From Methanobacteriaceae archaeon (GTDB taxonomy: Archaea > Methanobacteriota > Methanobacteria > Methanobacteriales > Methanobacteriaceae), in contig CAAFWR010000094.1 in NCBI GenBank assembly GCA_900766745.1, forward strand, positions 1 to 16,732: DNA of 16,732 nt, written 5' to 3'. This document shows, piece by piece, positions 6,881-15,202 of this stretch. The notes under the pieces were generated by a model. The model was given only the letters and a program-made list of their open reading frames with translations, was not told where the DNA came from and ran no database searches. Numbering within the stretch: position 1 is the stretch's first letter; each line of letters begins with the position of its first letter. The position numbers and the translations under genes were made by a program.

Positions 6881-7811
6881 TTATGACAAAAGCCATATAA
6901 ATTATGAAAATTACAAGAAGGAGTATGCCCTCTTTTTTATCAAACTTATTTTGAGTTCTTGCAAATACGTAAGTAAGTACAGTGATAAATAGCATTAAGC
7001 ATAAATCAACTAAAATATTTGATTGAAGTGTAATAGGGCTTATTGTTGCACTTAACGCAAGTACAAATATGATATTGAAAAGGTTACTTCCGATTACATT
7101 ACCAATTACCAGTTCATTTTCCTTTCTTTTTAAAGCAGTTAATGAAGTTGCAACTTCAGGTAATGAAGTACCAATAGATACAATAGTCAAACCAACAAGT
7201 GTTTCACTCATCCCAAAAGTGATAGCTATTGAAGAAGCATTGTTTACCACTAATTCTCCACCAAGAACAATTCCAACAAGACCAATAATCATGTAGACGA
7301 TACTTTTTGGGAGTGTCAATTTCGGTTTTTCAACGTACTGTCCTTCTTTTGATTTTTTAGCTGAATATACTAGGTAGAATAAGTATACTGCAAATAATAT
7401 TAAAAGAACAATTCCTTCAATTCTTAAAATGTTCCATCCTATTAAAATAAAAGCTACGATTGCAACAGTAGCTACAATTAAAAAAGGATAGTCCTTTTCA
7501 AGCATTTGCCTACCAATATCCAGTTCTTTCAGCATGGCACAAAGCCCTATAATGAAAAGCAGGTTAAAAAGGTTACTTCCAATAATATTACTTACTGCCA
7601 TTGCATTATTTCCATTAACAGCAGCAGTAATTGACACTGCAGCTTCAGGAGCACTTGTACCAATAGCTACAATTGTTAGACCTACAATGATTGTCGGTAT
7701 TTTTAAAAGGGCAGCTACACTACTTGATCCGCTTACAAAATAATCTGCCCCTTTAATTAAAAAGACAAATCCGACTATCAGCAATATGATTTGAATAATT
7801 AAATCTATCAT
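6870..7811 (-). CDS. CaCA-family sodium/calcium-type cation antiporter (YrbG-like)
   Basis: Membrane antiporter of 313 residues with about ten helices arranged as two inverted halves, the normal size for prokaryotic YrbG/NCX-type proteins. Each half has the signature alpha repeat: GTSAPEAAVS (51-60) followed by GSNLFNLLF, and GTSLPEVATS (214-223) followed by GSNLFNIIF. The acidic residues E56 and E219 are the expected cation ligands. A hydrophilic loop (about 150-168) separates the halves. It likely exchanges Ca2+ or a similar cation for Na+ or H+ at the cell membrane; the specificity is not visible. The start codon lies directly next to the stop of the CNNM/CorC gene, with no spacer, so the two are co-transcribed and probably translationally coupled. 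Confidence 0.93.
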   Translation of the reverse strand: MIDLIIQIILLIVGFVFLIKGADYFVSGSSSVAALLKIPTIIVGLTIVAIGTSAPEAAVSITAAVNGNNAMAVSNIIGSNLFNLLFIIGLCAMLKELDIGRQMLEKDYPFLIVATVAIVAFILIGWNILRIEGIVLLILFAVYLFYLVYSAKKSKEGQYVEKPKLTLPKSIVYMIIGLVGIVLGGELVVNNASSIAITFGMSETLVGLTIVSIGTSLPEVATSLTALKRKENELVIGNVIGSNLFNIIFVLALSATISPITLQSNILVDLCLMLFITVLTYVFARTQNKFDKKEGILLLVIFIIYMAFVIMRN

Positions 7812-9140
7812 TTAATCCTCATCCTCTTCAACAATCTCCTGAGGACCTAAATCAGTTATAAGTAATTTGTCTATTTTGTTTCCATCCATATCCACTATTT
7901 CAAAGGAAAATCTGTCCCAGATAAATTCTTCTCCCTCTTCAGGAATTTTACCACAAAAACTTAAAATAAATCCAGCTATTGTTGTGAAATTATCTTCTTT
8001 TTCATCTGGAAACTCCTCTGAATAATCGAATAATTCTTTAAACCTGTCAATTTGATATCTTCCATCTATTAACCATGTTCCATCTGCTCTTTGTGTAGCT
8101 ATTGGATCATCAGTTTCATCAATACCAGGAATATCTCCAACAATTCCCTCTAAAAGGTCGTTTAATGTGATTAAACCACTTACGCTTCCAAATTCATCTA
8201 CTATTAATGCCATGTGGACATATTCCTTATTTTCTTTATATTGTTTAAGCAATTCTAGAGATTCTAGATTTTCAGGAACTACAATAGGATTTTTAACAAT
8301 CTTTTCTAAATTCATCTCTTTGTTTTCAAATAAAACTGCTAAAATATCTTTTGACTGGACTACGCCCATAAAATCATCTAGTTCCCCTTTAGCTATTGGG
8401 AATATTGAACGTTTACTTTCAATGATTTTCTTTTTATTTTCTTCAGGACTATCATCTAAGTCAATCCAGATAATTTCACTTCTTGGTGTCATTATCATAT
8501 CGACTTTTTGTTCATCAAGTTTGAAAACACGTTTAATAATGTCTTCTTCCTCTTTTTCGATATTTCCTTCAACTCTACTTTCTTCAATCATTAATTCAAT
8601 TTCTTCTTCAGTAATAGAAGTATCTTCTTTGTGATTTATTCTAAGAATGGTTAAAACTGCATTTGTTGATTTACTTAATATAATAACAAAAGGTTTGCAT
8701 ATTTTTGAAAGTATTTTCATTGATTTAGCTACTTTTACAGCAACTCTTTCAGGAGAGTTTAAAGCAATTCTTTTTGGAACTAGTTCACCAATCACTAAAG
8801 AGAGATATGTGGTTACTATTACTACAATTAAAACGCTTATGCTTTCTGCATAGGGTACATAAGGACTAATTACATTAGCTAATGGTGTAGACAAAGTTGC
8901 TCCACCAAATGCCCCGGTTAATACTCCGATAAGTGTAATTCCTATTTGAATTGTAGATAAGAATTGGTTTGGATTTTCATTTAAATCAATAACCGTTTGC
9001 GCATGTTTTTTACCTTCATTAATCATCTTTTGGAGCTTACCTTTTCTTGAAGATACAACTGCCAATTCAGACATGGATAATATTCCGTTTAAAATGATTA
9101 ATATAATAATTATGATTATATACAATATCGTTTCATACAT
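7812..9140 (-). CDS. CNNM/CorC-type transporter (hemolysin family: DUF21, CBS pair, CorC_HlyC)
   Basis: Protein of 442 residues with the complete three-part layout of the family: an N-terminal DUF21/CNNM membrane domain (about 1-190; hydrophobic segments near 3-22, 65-90, 100-122 and 145-166), a CBS pair (about 215-335, starting with VDMIMTPRSEI), and a C-terminal CorC_HlyC domain (about 345-432, including WLIDGRYQIDRFKELF and TIAGFI). Family members are linked to Mg2+ export or divalent-cation balance; the old hemolysin name does not describe function. LVIGELVPKRIAL (115-127) is the typical conserved DUF21 segment. AGGTCAGAT a few bases before the ATG is a recognisable ribosome site. It lies 18 bases after DUF1922 and directly abuts the CaCA gene, suggesting an operon for divalent cation homeostasis. 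Confidence 0.94.
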   Translation of the reverse strand: MYETILYIIIIIILIILNGILSMSELAVVSSRKGKLQKMINEGKKHAQTVIDLNENPNQFLSTIQIGITLIGVLTGAFGGATLSTPLANVISPYVPYAESISVLIVVIVTTYLSLVIGELVPKRIALNSPERVAVKVAKSMKILSKICKPFVIILSKSTNAVLTILRINHKEDTSITEEEIELMIEESRVEGNIEKEEEDIIKRVFKLDEQKVDMIMTPRSEIIWIDLDDSPEENKKKIIESKRSIFPIAKGELDDFMGVVQSKDILAVLFENKEMNLEKIVKNPIVVPENLESLELLKQYKENKEYVHMALIVDEFGSVSGLITLNDLLEGIVGDIPGIDETDDPIATQRADGTWLIDGRYQIDRFKELFDYSEEFPDEKEDNFTTIAGFILSFCGKIPEEGEEFIWDRFSFEIVDMDGNKIDKLLITDLGPQEIVEEDED

Positions 9141-9158
9141 TTTTAATCTGACCTATTT

Positions 9159-9371
9159 CTATAAATCACTTGCTAATTTAAAATCGGTGTTTCCGTAAAT
9201 CTCATTTTGCATTTCTTGAACTGCTTCAGAAGCTTCTTCACGAGTGGCTACTTTTCTAAATATCCTGCGAGATTTAACTTTCAATGTTTTTCCACAGACA
9301 CATTTACGGGTAGCTACTCCCTCTTTTCCATAGAGAACTCTTCCACAGTCGCAACGAAATATAAGATACAT
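9159..9371 (-). CDS. DUF1922 small zinc-ribbon protein (MTH1184-like)
   Basis: A 70-residue protein matching DUF1922, known from the Methanothermobacter MTH1184 structure. Two CxC knuckles, C7/C9 (FRCDCG) and C24/C26 (KCVCGK), form a rubredoxin-like zinc site on a small beta fold. A basic stretch follows (KVKSRRIFRK, 31-40), and then a charged helix (about 41-57). There is no membrane segment. The function is unknown; the basic surface makes nucleic acid or protein binding conceivable, but that is inference. AAGGTG precedes the ATG by about 11 bases. It is the first gene of the probable DUF1922, CNNM/CorC, CaCA operon, and follows TraB after a 66-base gap with an inverted repeat. Confidence 0.9.
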   Translation of the reverse strand: MYLIFRCDCGRVLYGKEGVATRKCVCGKTLKVKSRRIFRKVATREEASEAVQEMQNEIYGNTDFKLASDL

Positions 9372-9401
9372 TTTATTTAATACACCTTGAATTTAGTATT
9401 A

Positions 9402-9429
9402 ATTAAATATTATCGATTTAATATTTAAT
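9402..9429. repeat. 11-bp perfect inverted repeat upstream of the DUF1922 gene
   Basis: ATTAAATATTA (9402-9412) and TAATATTTAAT (9419-9429) are exact inverse complements around TCGATT. The site lies between the TraB stop codon and the DUF1922 start, 31-58 bases before that start, where the promoter should be. It could be an operator or part of the TATA region; AT-only stems are weak as RNA terminators. Confidence 0.35.
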
Positions 9430-9437
9430 ATTATTTA

Positions 9438-10610
9438 TTATACACCGAAAATTTTCATAAATAAGGGGATAAAAACTTTTGATGGAAGTATAATTAGAGT
9501 AGCTATACTAACCCCTATATTTGTACCAACAACCACAATGAGTATTCTACATATGTTGTTATGCCAGATATCCTTTAGATGTTTGATTTTACTTAAGTTG
9601 CTAATATCACTTTTTCTAACCTTTCTTAATTTTGCTTCAGTTAACCCTGAAAACCATCCTGCAGCTAGTAAAGGGTGAATAATTGTTAAAGGAGCTACTA
9701 ATCCTCCAACAATGGCTGATAAAACTTTGGACCCTGATAGAATGGATCCTAGAAAACCCATAAGCATACTTATTCCAACAAATTCTATTAAGTTGTCTGT
9801 TATGCTTATGCCATTAAAAAATGCCAGAAAAAATATCACAACAAATAGAATAGGAATCAATGCAAGGATTATTTTAACCCAAGGTATGCTTTTTTTTTCT
9901 TTTGTCACTCTCAAATCGGCTAATGGAGGTAATGTTTCTGGATTGTCAAGATATCTGTTTATTCCAGGTTTGTGTCCTGCACCAACAACTGCCACTACAT
10001 TTTCCTGAGGAAGATTCATTATGTTGCCAGCTAAATAAGCATCTCTTTCCTTTACAAGAACTTCGTAAGCTCCTGGTGAAATCTCCTCAAACATATCCAT
10101 TATTTCATCAAGGTTTTCAGGATTTTTAAGTTCTTCAATATCAAGTTCCTCTTCTAATTCATCTTTTTTGAAAAGTCCACTAATGGTACTCCATAAAAAG
10201 CTGGCCTTTTCCTTAAAAGTCATTTTATTAAGTGCCCGTTGAAGAGTAACATTAATATCTCTGTCAATTAAAGCTATTGGAATTTTAAGATCTTCGGCAG
10301 CTTCAATAGCTCCAATCATCTCGGAACCTGGTTTGACGTCTACGTCTTCTCCGATTTTTGACTGGAAGTATCCGAGAAGTGTACTTGCAAGGAAAACTCC
10401 GATTTTATTTTCTTTTATTATCTGAGTTACTGGTATATGACTGTCTTCTTCAATTCCAGCCATTTCATTTCTAATCCTGTTGTAACGACCTCTGTCAAGT
10501 TCAATAGCTACTATGTCTGGTTGCTGTTCATATATCGCATCTTTAACTTCCTTTACGCTTTCTTCAGATACGTGAGCAGTACCAATAATAGTTAAGTATT
10601 CTCTATTCAT
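9438..10610 (-). CDS. TraB/PrgY family membrane protein
   Basis: Protein of 390 residues of the TraB/PrgY family (TIGR00261 type). The N-terminal domain (about 1-235) has the signature GTAHVS (10-15), AIELDRGRY (35-43) and GAGHKPG (210-216). H13, E37 and H213 are the likely metal or active-site residues; the family is thought to be related to EreA/ChaN-like metal-dependent hydrolases. The C-terminal half has several hydrophobic helices (about 243-266, 275-318, 352-376) with HPLLAAGWFSG (312-322). PrgY in Enterococcus reduces pheromone activity; the archaeal role is unknown and probably different. Its TATA box overlaps the comB stop codon upstream, so it can be transcribed separately. Bacterial and archaeal members have similar length, so it looks intact. 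Confidence 0.92.
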   Translation of the reverse strand: MNREYLTIIGTAHVSEESVKEVKDAIYEQQPDIVAIELDRGRYNRIRNEMAGIEEDSHIPVTQIIKENKIGVFLASTLLGYFQSKIGEDVDVKPGSEMIGAIEAAEDLKIPIALIDRDINVTLQRALNKMTFKEKASFLWSTISGLFKKDELEEELDIEELKNPENLDEIMDMFEEISPGAYEVLVKERDAYLAGNIMNLPQENVVAVVGAGHKPGINRYLDNPETLPPLADLRVTKEKKSIPWVKIILALIPILFVVIFFLAFFNGISITDNLIEFVGISMLMGFLGSILSGSKVLSAIVGGLVAPLTIIHPLLAAGWFSGLTEAKLRKVRKSDISNLSKIKHLKDIWHNNICRILIVVVGTNIGVSIATLIILPSKVFIPLFMKIFGV

Positions 10611-10654
10611 TGAAACAACACTTCTTCAAAAATAATTATTAATAATATTATAGT

Positions 10655-10670
10655 TACTATTATAAAAGTT
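10655..10670 (-). promoter_or_regulatory. TATA box of the TraB gene overlapping the comB stop codon
   Basis: On the minus strand TTTTATAATAG lies about 50 bases before the TraB ATG and includes the TAA stop of comB (10660-10662). Transcription would start near 10633. No good ribosome site is seen before the ATG. Confidence 0.35.
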
Positions 10671-11352
10671 TAATTTTACCGTCACTATAAATGCCTACGT
10701 TTGTGGTAATATTCTTTAAAACGCAACATTCTACATCTTTTTCATTTCCCATTTTTTCAAGTTTTTTTCCTGAGTTTGAATTGTAGATTCCTTTACATAC
10801 CTGTTCATAATCTCTTGTAGCCAGTATGCTAGCTTTTGCAAAATCGGTAAGTTCACATTTGTTTGAGAGCTTGTAAATCCAGTATATTATCTCCCCACTT
10901 ACAAGAAAATCTTCAAGTGCAAAATTTCCTTTGTATCCTGCCATAACCACATCAATTTCCCGGTGGCATAATTCTATAGCTTTTTTTGCAACTGCTTTTC
11001 CATTTAGCATGGATCCAATCAGCACTGTGGATTTCATGTCTTTTAAAATTCTGGTTCCATTACTTGTTGTTAAGATTAATGTCTGGGATTTGTCTTCAGG
11101 AATTTTAAACTTCTCAACTTCTCGTGGTGAGTTTCCCACATCAAACTGATCTATTTTCTTACCAGATCTCTCACCAGCTGTAACTGAATTATATTTTTCA
11201 CTTAATTTAAGGGCTTCATCAACTGAAAAACATGGTATAATCTCTTTAAAGTTATTTAACGCTAATGTAATTGTAGTGCTGGCTCTTAATGCATCTACCA
11301 TTATTGATGTATCTTCAGTTATTGTTTTTTCAAAAGACAGTGAAACTTTCAT
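10660..11352 (-). CDS. comB: 2-phosphosulfolactate phosphatase (coenzyme M biosynthesis)
   Basis: ComB hydrolyses 2-phosphosulfolactate to sulfolactate, an early step of coenzyme M synthesis; it is a Mg2+-dependent enzyme in the cytoplasm. The 230-residue length fits the family. Conserved stretches are VDALRASTT (19-27), TAGERSGKKI (58-67), VGNSPRE (72-78), TTSNGT (95-100) and GNFALEDFLVSGEI (142-155), covering the expected active-site acidic and arginine residues. The other CoM genes (comA, comC, comDE) are not in the window. A TATA box about 26 bases before the ATG and the absence of a ribosome site suggest a leaderless mRNA. It is divergent from the probable mmp5 gene with only 37 bases between the two starts, which suggests linked expression of CoM supply and MCR maturation. 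Confidence 0.95.
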   Translation of the reverse strand: MKVSLSFEKTITEDTSIMVDALRASTTITLALNNFKEIIPCFSVDEALKLSEKYNSVTAGERSGKKIDQFDVGNSPREVEKFKIPEDKSQTLILTTSNGTRILKDMKSTVLIGSMLNGKAVAKKAIELCHREIDVVMAGYKGNFALEDFLVSGEIIYWIYKLSNKCELTDFAKASILATRDYEQVCKGIYNSNSGKKLEKMGNEKDVECCVLKNITTNVGIYSDGKIKLL

Positions 11353-11353
11353 A

Positions 11354-11383
11354 TTATTTAATATTGGAGTTATTTTATAAATA
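11354..11383. promoter_or_regulatory. Divergent promoters of comB and the probable mmp5 gene
   Basis: Read on the minus strand, TATTTATAAAA (11373-11383) is centred about 26 bases from the comB ATG, so comB is probably leaderless. On the plus strand TTATTTAATATT (11354-11365) lies about 31 bases from the ATG at 11390, implying a very short leader. The GGAG at 11366-11369 is too far from that ATG to be a ribosome site. Confidence 0.5.
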
Positions 11384-11389
11384 TTGTTT

Positions 11390-11899
11390 ATGAGAATTGT
11401 TACAACACCAATGTGCGAGGAAATCCTGAAGATTGCAGGAGTGAGTGATTACAAAGTAAATAAATTTCCAACTAAAGAAGATGGAGATTTAGCTATTTTA
11501 TTATCTGAAAGTAAGGCTGATATGGAATCACTATATCTAAAATTAAATACATTCAAACAAATTAAAGATTCCGTAGAAAAAGTAGGAAAAAGATGTAATA
11601 AACAGGGCACTGTCGATTTTTCCAAGTGTGAAATTGCTAGCAAATATCTCAATAAAGAAATAGAAAACTCCACTAAAGTAAAGGTTTACTCTAATTTTCT
11701 TAAGGATATTGTGGAGGATATGGGTTTTGTAATTGCAGACAGTGATTATGATTATGTAGTAGCACCAGACTATCTGATTGAAAAAATACATGAAGATAAA
11801 CCAGTTATCAAAATACCGTCTCACTCTTCAGTTTCTCTTAATCCTATTGAACGTGCATGTTCAAGGTATAAAATTCTAGAAGATTTTATAAATAAGTAA
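11390..11899 (+). CDS. Probable methanogenesis marker protein 5 (DUF2112-type)
   Basis: A 169-residue soluble protein. I assign it to the methanogenesis marker 5 family on its MRIVTTPMCEEILKIAG start, its size and its position directly before mmp7; this is from memory of the family and less certain than Mmp7 or Mmp10. It has cysteines at 9, 69, 80 and 157, and a C-terminal block with YVVAPDYLI (122-130), IPSHSSVSLNPIE (142-154) and ACSRY (156-160). Function is unknown. The frame opens two codons earlier at a TTG (11384), but ATG at 11390 restores the MRIVTTP start and fits the promoter spacing. The mmp7 gene follows after 42 bases with a weak ribosome site (GGGGA), so the two may be one transcript. 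Confidence 0.68.
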   Translation: MRIVTTPMCEEILKIAGVSDYKVNKFPTKEDGDLAILLSESKADMESLYLKLNTFKQIKDSVEKVGKRCNKQGTVDFSKCEIASKYLNKEIENSTKVKVYSNFLKDIVEDMGFVIADSDYDYVVAPDYLIEKIHEDKPVIKIPSHSSVSLNPIERACSRYKILEDFINK

Positions 11900-11941
11900 C
11901 ATTAAAAATATTTATTAATATTTAGTTGGGGAATAAAAAAT

Positions 11942-12883
11942 ATGTTCGAAACATTAACTTTTACAGGCGGAGTTCACAAAAGCGAAGAGATTAAGGAACT
12001 TATTGAAGATTTAGGAGGATTTATTCTTCAGGAAAATACTTTACAAATGGATTTAGTATTAAACATGGCAGTTCCTTTAGAAGACGTTGATAAAATAAAA
12101 GAAAAATCAAAAGAATTATTAGCTAAACTTACTGTAGCGCCAATGGCGGGCAGTGAGATAGCTGTTGTTTCTCCAACTCTTGCAAGACATCACCTTCCTC
12201 ATGCTGCTTGTGACATTTCTGAGTTTTTACGTGAATATGGAGCAAAAGACAATATGATAGGTCTTGCCCGTGGTGACGGTAAAGGGACTTCAGGAATAAC
12301 AGAAGAAGAAAAAAAATTAATCAATGAACATGATGTGGCTGTTTTTGTTTTAGGTAGTTTTAAAGACTGTATTATTGAAAAATCATTTTTATATGATGAT
12401 TTGGACATTCCTGTTGTTGTAACTGGCGCTCCAGATATTCCTGTTGACGAGCTTCCAGGAGCCGATGCCTACGTTGGTGGTCTTGGAAGAATTCCAAGAA
12501 GATTAAGGAGAGGTCCTGATGTTCGCGCATTAGAAAATCTTGCATCAACATTGGAAATGATTTTAAACAATAAAAAAAGAGAAATGGTTCACGATCCGCC
12601 ACTTGTACCTTCAATTGTTGTTAAACATGCAATTGAAAATCAGGTTCCAGCCATTAAGGAAGTTATATCACCACTTCCAGTAACAGGTCAACTTGATGGT
12701 GTTCGTGTGAAATTGGATTACGACAAATATCATGAAGAGATTGAAAATGTGGTTATTGATAATAAAAAATTATCCGAACTAGCTATTGTTAAAAAATCAG
12801 CTATGTACGACTATATTTTAGTTAAAATCTATTCTGAAAGTCAGCTTGTTGAAGATACCATTATTAAAGATTCTAAATTATGA
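11942..12883 (+). CDS. mmp7: Methanogenesis marker protein 7 (MCR activation component)
   Basis: Protein of 313 residues, recognised by [17 protein letters not shown] at the start, [19 protein letters not shown] (72-90), GLARGDGKG (107-115), [10 protein letters not shown] (158-167), [17 protein letters not shown] (175-191) and [12 protein letters not shown] (217-228). Mmp7 is found only in methanogens and relatives that use MCR and was found, with Mmp3, Mmp17, McrC and the A2 ATPase, in the complex that activates MCR by reducing its nickel cofactor. C90 and C143 are the only cysteines. None of the other complex members is in the window. The stop codon overlaps the start of the following metallophosphoesterase gene (ATGA, 12880-12883), implying coupled translation. 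Confidence 0.93.
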   Translation: MFETLTFTGGVHKSEEIKELIEDLGGFILQENTLQMDLVLNMAVPLEDVDKIKEKSKELLAKLTVAPMAGSEIAVVSPTLARHHLPHAACDISEFLREYGAKDNMIGLARGDGKGTSGITEEEKKLINEHDVAVFVLGSFKDCIIEKSFLYDDLDIPVVVTGAPDIPVDELPGADAYVGGLGRIPRRLRRGPDVRALENLASTLEMILNNKKREMVHDPPLVPSIVVKHAIENQVPAIKEVISPLPVTGQLDGVRVKLDYDKYHEEIENVVIDNKKLSELAIVKKSAMYDYILVKIYSESQLVEDTIIKDSKL

Positions 12884-13935
12884 AATTTCCTAAAAGCAGA
12901 TTTTTATTTAAAGTATTTCAACTAGTTTTACTATCTATTTTTTATTTTTGTCTGTTGAAATATGCTTCTTATTTATTTTATCCAGTTACAGACTTTGAGG
13001 CTATTTTAATTGTAGCTCTCTTAGCAATGCTGGAAATTATATCTGTTTATATTGAATTTAGAAAATCTAATTACCTTTCTCGCTTTTCAGTTACTGTTTT
13101 GGATTCACTAAAATGGTTTGCTATTATGATAGCTATTCTGTCATTAGCGATTTTTATTGTTAATTGGCTATTTATTAAAACTCCAATATTCTATAATAGA
13201 TTAGCGCTTATTTTGGTCTTAGGTCTTTTTATATATGGTTATTATAATGCACATAATCCTCAGATAGTGGAAAATACCTTGTATTTAGATAACCTAGACG
13301 AAGACATTAACATAATTCATCTCTCAGACATACATATTGGTTCAGTAAGAACTCCAGATATCCTTAAAAAGATAGTTTCAAAAATCAAGGATGAAGAATA
13401 TGATTTTATAATTATTTCAGGAGATATTGCAGATGGAAGTAATGAAATACAGCCACATGATTTTGATGAATTTAAAAAAATAGAAAAACCAATAATTTTC
13501 ACACCAGGAAACCATGACTACTATACAGGAATAGAAAACGTCTACAAAGCATGTGAAAATGCAGGAATAACAGTTCTAGACAATAACCAAACTAAAATCA
13601 AAGGATTGAACATCTACGGCATAGGATTTGCAAACAATAATCTGAACTTGAAAATCAATAGCGATGAAAATAACCTGTTAATTTTTCACATTCCTGCAAA
13701 TTGGGATGAATTTATAGAAGAGGGTTTTAACATCATCTTGTCAGGACATACTCATGGAGGACAGTTCTATCCAGCAAACCTCTTTGTGGGATTAGCATTT
13801 CCATTGTTGAGAGGACTATATGAAAATGATGGAAACTACATAAATGTAAGTGATGGGGTAGGAACCTTAGGCCCTCCTCTTAGAATAGGGACAAAAACTG
13901 AAATAAGTCTTTTGAAATTAAGAAAAAGACCTTAA
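12880..13935 (+). CDS. Membrane-anchored calcineurin-type metallophosphoesterase
   Basis: Protein of 351 residues. The first 125 residues hold four predicted membrane helices (about 12-35, 41-60, 76-98, 106-122). The rest is a metallophosphoesterase domain with all metal-binding motifs: LSDIHIG (148-154; D150, H152), GDIADG (181-186; D182), GNHD (210-213), FHIP (269-272; H270) and GHTHGG (289-294). The layout resembles the YkuE/YaeI group, which act on lipid-linked phosphates such as UDP-diacylglucosamine or undecaprenyl compounds in bacteria; the archaeal substrate is unknown. Its catalytic domain probably faces the cytoplasm, though this depends on helix count. It overlaps mmp7 by four bases and converges with mmp10, the two stop codons interleaving. 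Whether it has anything to do with MCR or just shares the promoter is open. Confidence 0.9.
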   Translation: MKFPKSRFLFKVFQLVLLSIFYFCLLKYASYLFYPVTDFEAILIVALLAMLEIISVYIEFRKSNYLSRFSVTVLDSLKWFAIMIAILSLAIFIVNWLFIKTPIFYNRLALILVLGLFIYGYYNAHNPQIVENTLYLDNLDEDINIIHLSDIHIGSVRTPDILKKIVSKIKDEEYDFIIISGDIADGSNEIQPHDFDEFKKIEKPIIFTPGNHDYYTGIENVYKACENAGITVLDNNQTKIKGLNIYGIGFANNNLNLKINSDENNLLIFHIPANWDEFIEEGFNIILSGHTHGGQFYPANLFVGLAFPLLRGLYENDGNYINVSDGVGTLGPPLRIGTKTEISLLKLRKRP

Positions 13936-15179
13936 GCTATTTTTCTCATTCCATAGAAGTTAATAGCATCAACCAAATCGTTAAACTCTTCAAGTTCACG
14001 TTCAATAACATTCTCATCGGTCATGTCAAAACTAAGCTCCCCGTCAACACTGAGAGTATCAGGACCGTAACCAACAATTCTTTCAATTCCATCTGCACTC
14101 AAAATCTCCTCAGCATCAAGGAGATGAACGAAAGCACGACCTGGAAGAATAACGGACTCCTGAACATCGCCTAAATCAATATCTTCAAGATCTTCTTTAG
14201 TAATCAGGCAGGCAATCTCTTTATTAACTCCAATAACATTAACACTATCAGCATTAATCTTTTTAAAAATCTTTTCAATAAATGGAGCAGCTATTTTTGA
14301 AGTAATGATAGTAGCTTCACCAGTAACCTTCTTAATAAACTGTAAGAAAATCTCATTTTCATCACGAGCTATTGCAAAAGGGCCACCAGTAGTTGGATCA
14401 CATAAAGGAGTACCACTAACTCTAAAATTATATTCGCTGTTTATACTTTCAACTAATTCTTTAAAGCTGTCTACACTTTGAGACTGAACATCCTTTAAAA
14501 TAGGTTCATTTCCAAGAATCAGACCTTCATTAAAAGTATTTGCAAATCTCATTAAGATAATTCCTTTGGCTCCCCAGTCTTCTAAGCTATTACATGTTTG
14601 TCTTAAAACATCACCATCATTAACCCCAGGAACTATTACAGAAGCAGCTGTTAAATCGATACTTTCAGAAAATATTTTACAGGCATCAATGGAAGCTTCA
14701 GGTGTTTTATCTTTAACCCATTCTCGTCTAAGTTCAGGATTATCAGAAAATATTGTAAAAGTAACCTCATCTACACCATTATTTATAAGCTTGCCTGCTT
14801 GTGAGCTATCAGTAATTCCTTTTCCAGATGTATAACCTAAATGAGATTTTAAAGACATATTATTGAGTGAAGCAGTAAGATCATCGAGATATGGATAACA
14901 GCTAACATCCCCACCACCACTAATATTAGCTTTTACTTCTCCTCTGATTGGCTGCATCATTAAAGTGGTCTGAATATTATTAATAATTTCAAAAGGGTTT
15001 TTAAATTCACTTTGGGTCTCACTTACTCCTTTACTGCATCTATCGCACCCTACTTTATTTGGAAGACAATGAGCACATCCAAATGCCTTAACATCTTTTA
15101 CTTTTCTAAAGTAACAGTATTTACAAAAACCATCACAATCTTTTCCAGGAATTCCACCAACATCAGCTACAATTTGCAT
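13932..15179 (-). CDS. mmp10: MCR arginine C-methyltransferase Mmp10 (B12-dependent radical SAM)
   Basis: Mmp10 installs the C5-methyl group on an active-site-near arginine of McrA (MCR alpha subunit) using SAM and cobalamin. The 415-residue length fits. The radical SAM cluster motif is C15-x3-C19-x2-C22 (DCDGFCKYCYF). A second cysteine set, C35/C38 and C45/C48, matches the conserved extra metal site of the family. NISGGGDVSCYPYLDDL (85-101) gives the SAM-binding GGD-type segment, and GYTSGKGITD follows. TGEATIITSKIAAP begins the C-terminal part. All key cysteines are present, so the enzyme looks functional. There is no ribosome site before the ATG, but a TATA box lies about 30 bases upstream, indicating a leaderless mRNA. 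McrA itself is not in the window. The gene converges on mmp7-metallophosphoesterase. Confidence 0.95.
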   Translation of the reverse strand: MQIVADVGGIPGKDCDGFCKYCYFRKVKDVKAFGCAHCLPNKVGCDRCSKGVSETQSEFKNPFEIINNIQTTLMMQPIRGEVKANISGGGDVSCYPYLDDLTASLNNMSLKSHLGYTSGKGITDSSQAGKLINNGVDEVTFTIFSDNPELRREWVKDKTPEASIDACKIFSESIDLTAASVIVPGVNDGDVLRQTCNSLEDWGAKGIILMRFANTFNEGLILGNEPILKDVQSQSVDSFKELVESINSEYNFRVSGTPLCDPTTGGPFAIARDENEIFLQFIKKVTGEATIITSKIAAPFIEKIFKKINADSVNVIGVNKEIACLITKEDLEDIDLGDVQESVILPGRAFVHLLDAEEILSADGIERIVGYGPDTLSVDGELSFDMTDENVIERELEEFNDLVDAINFYGMRKIA

Positions 15180-15202
15180 AAAAACTAGTTTGTTTATTAT
15201 TG

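Noticed and set aside
8167..8634. A 155-codon plus-strand open frame opposite the CNNM/CorC gene
   Set aside because: Serine/isoleucine-rich antisense shadow of a well-conserved gene; no ribosome site or recognisable domain.
9712..10129. Two overlapping plus-strand frames within the TraB gene
   Set aside because: They lie opposite conserved TraB sequence and have no independent support.
9438..10610. Reading the TraB/PrgY gene as a plasmid or conjugation function
   Set aside because: The family is widespread on archaeal chromosomes; the flanking genes are core methanogen genes and no mobile-element gene is present.
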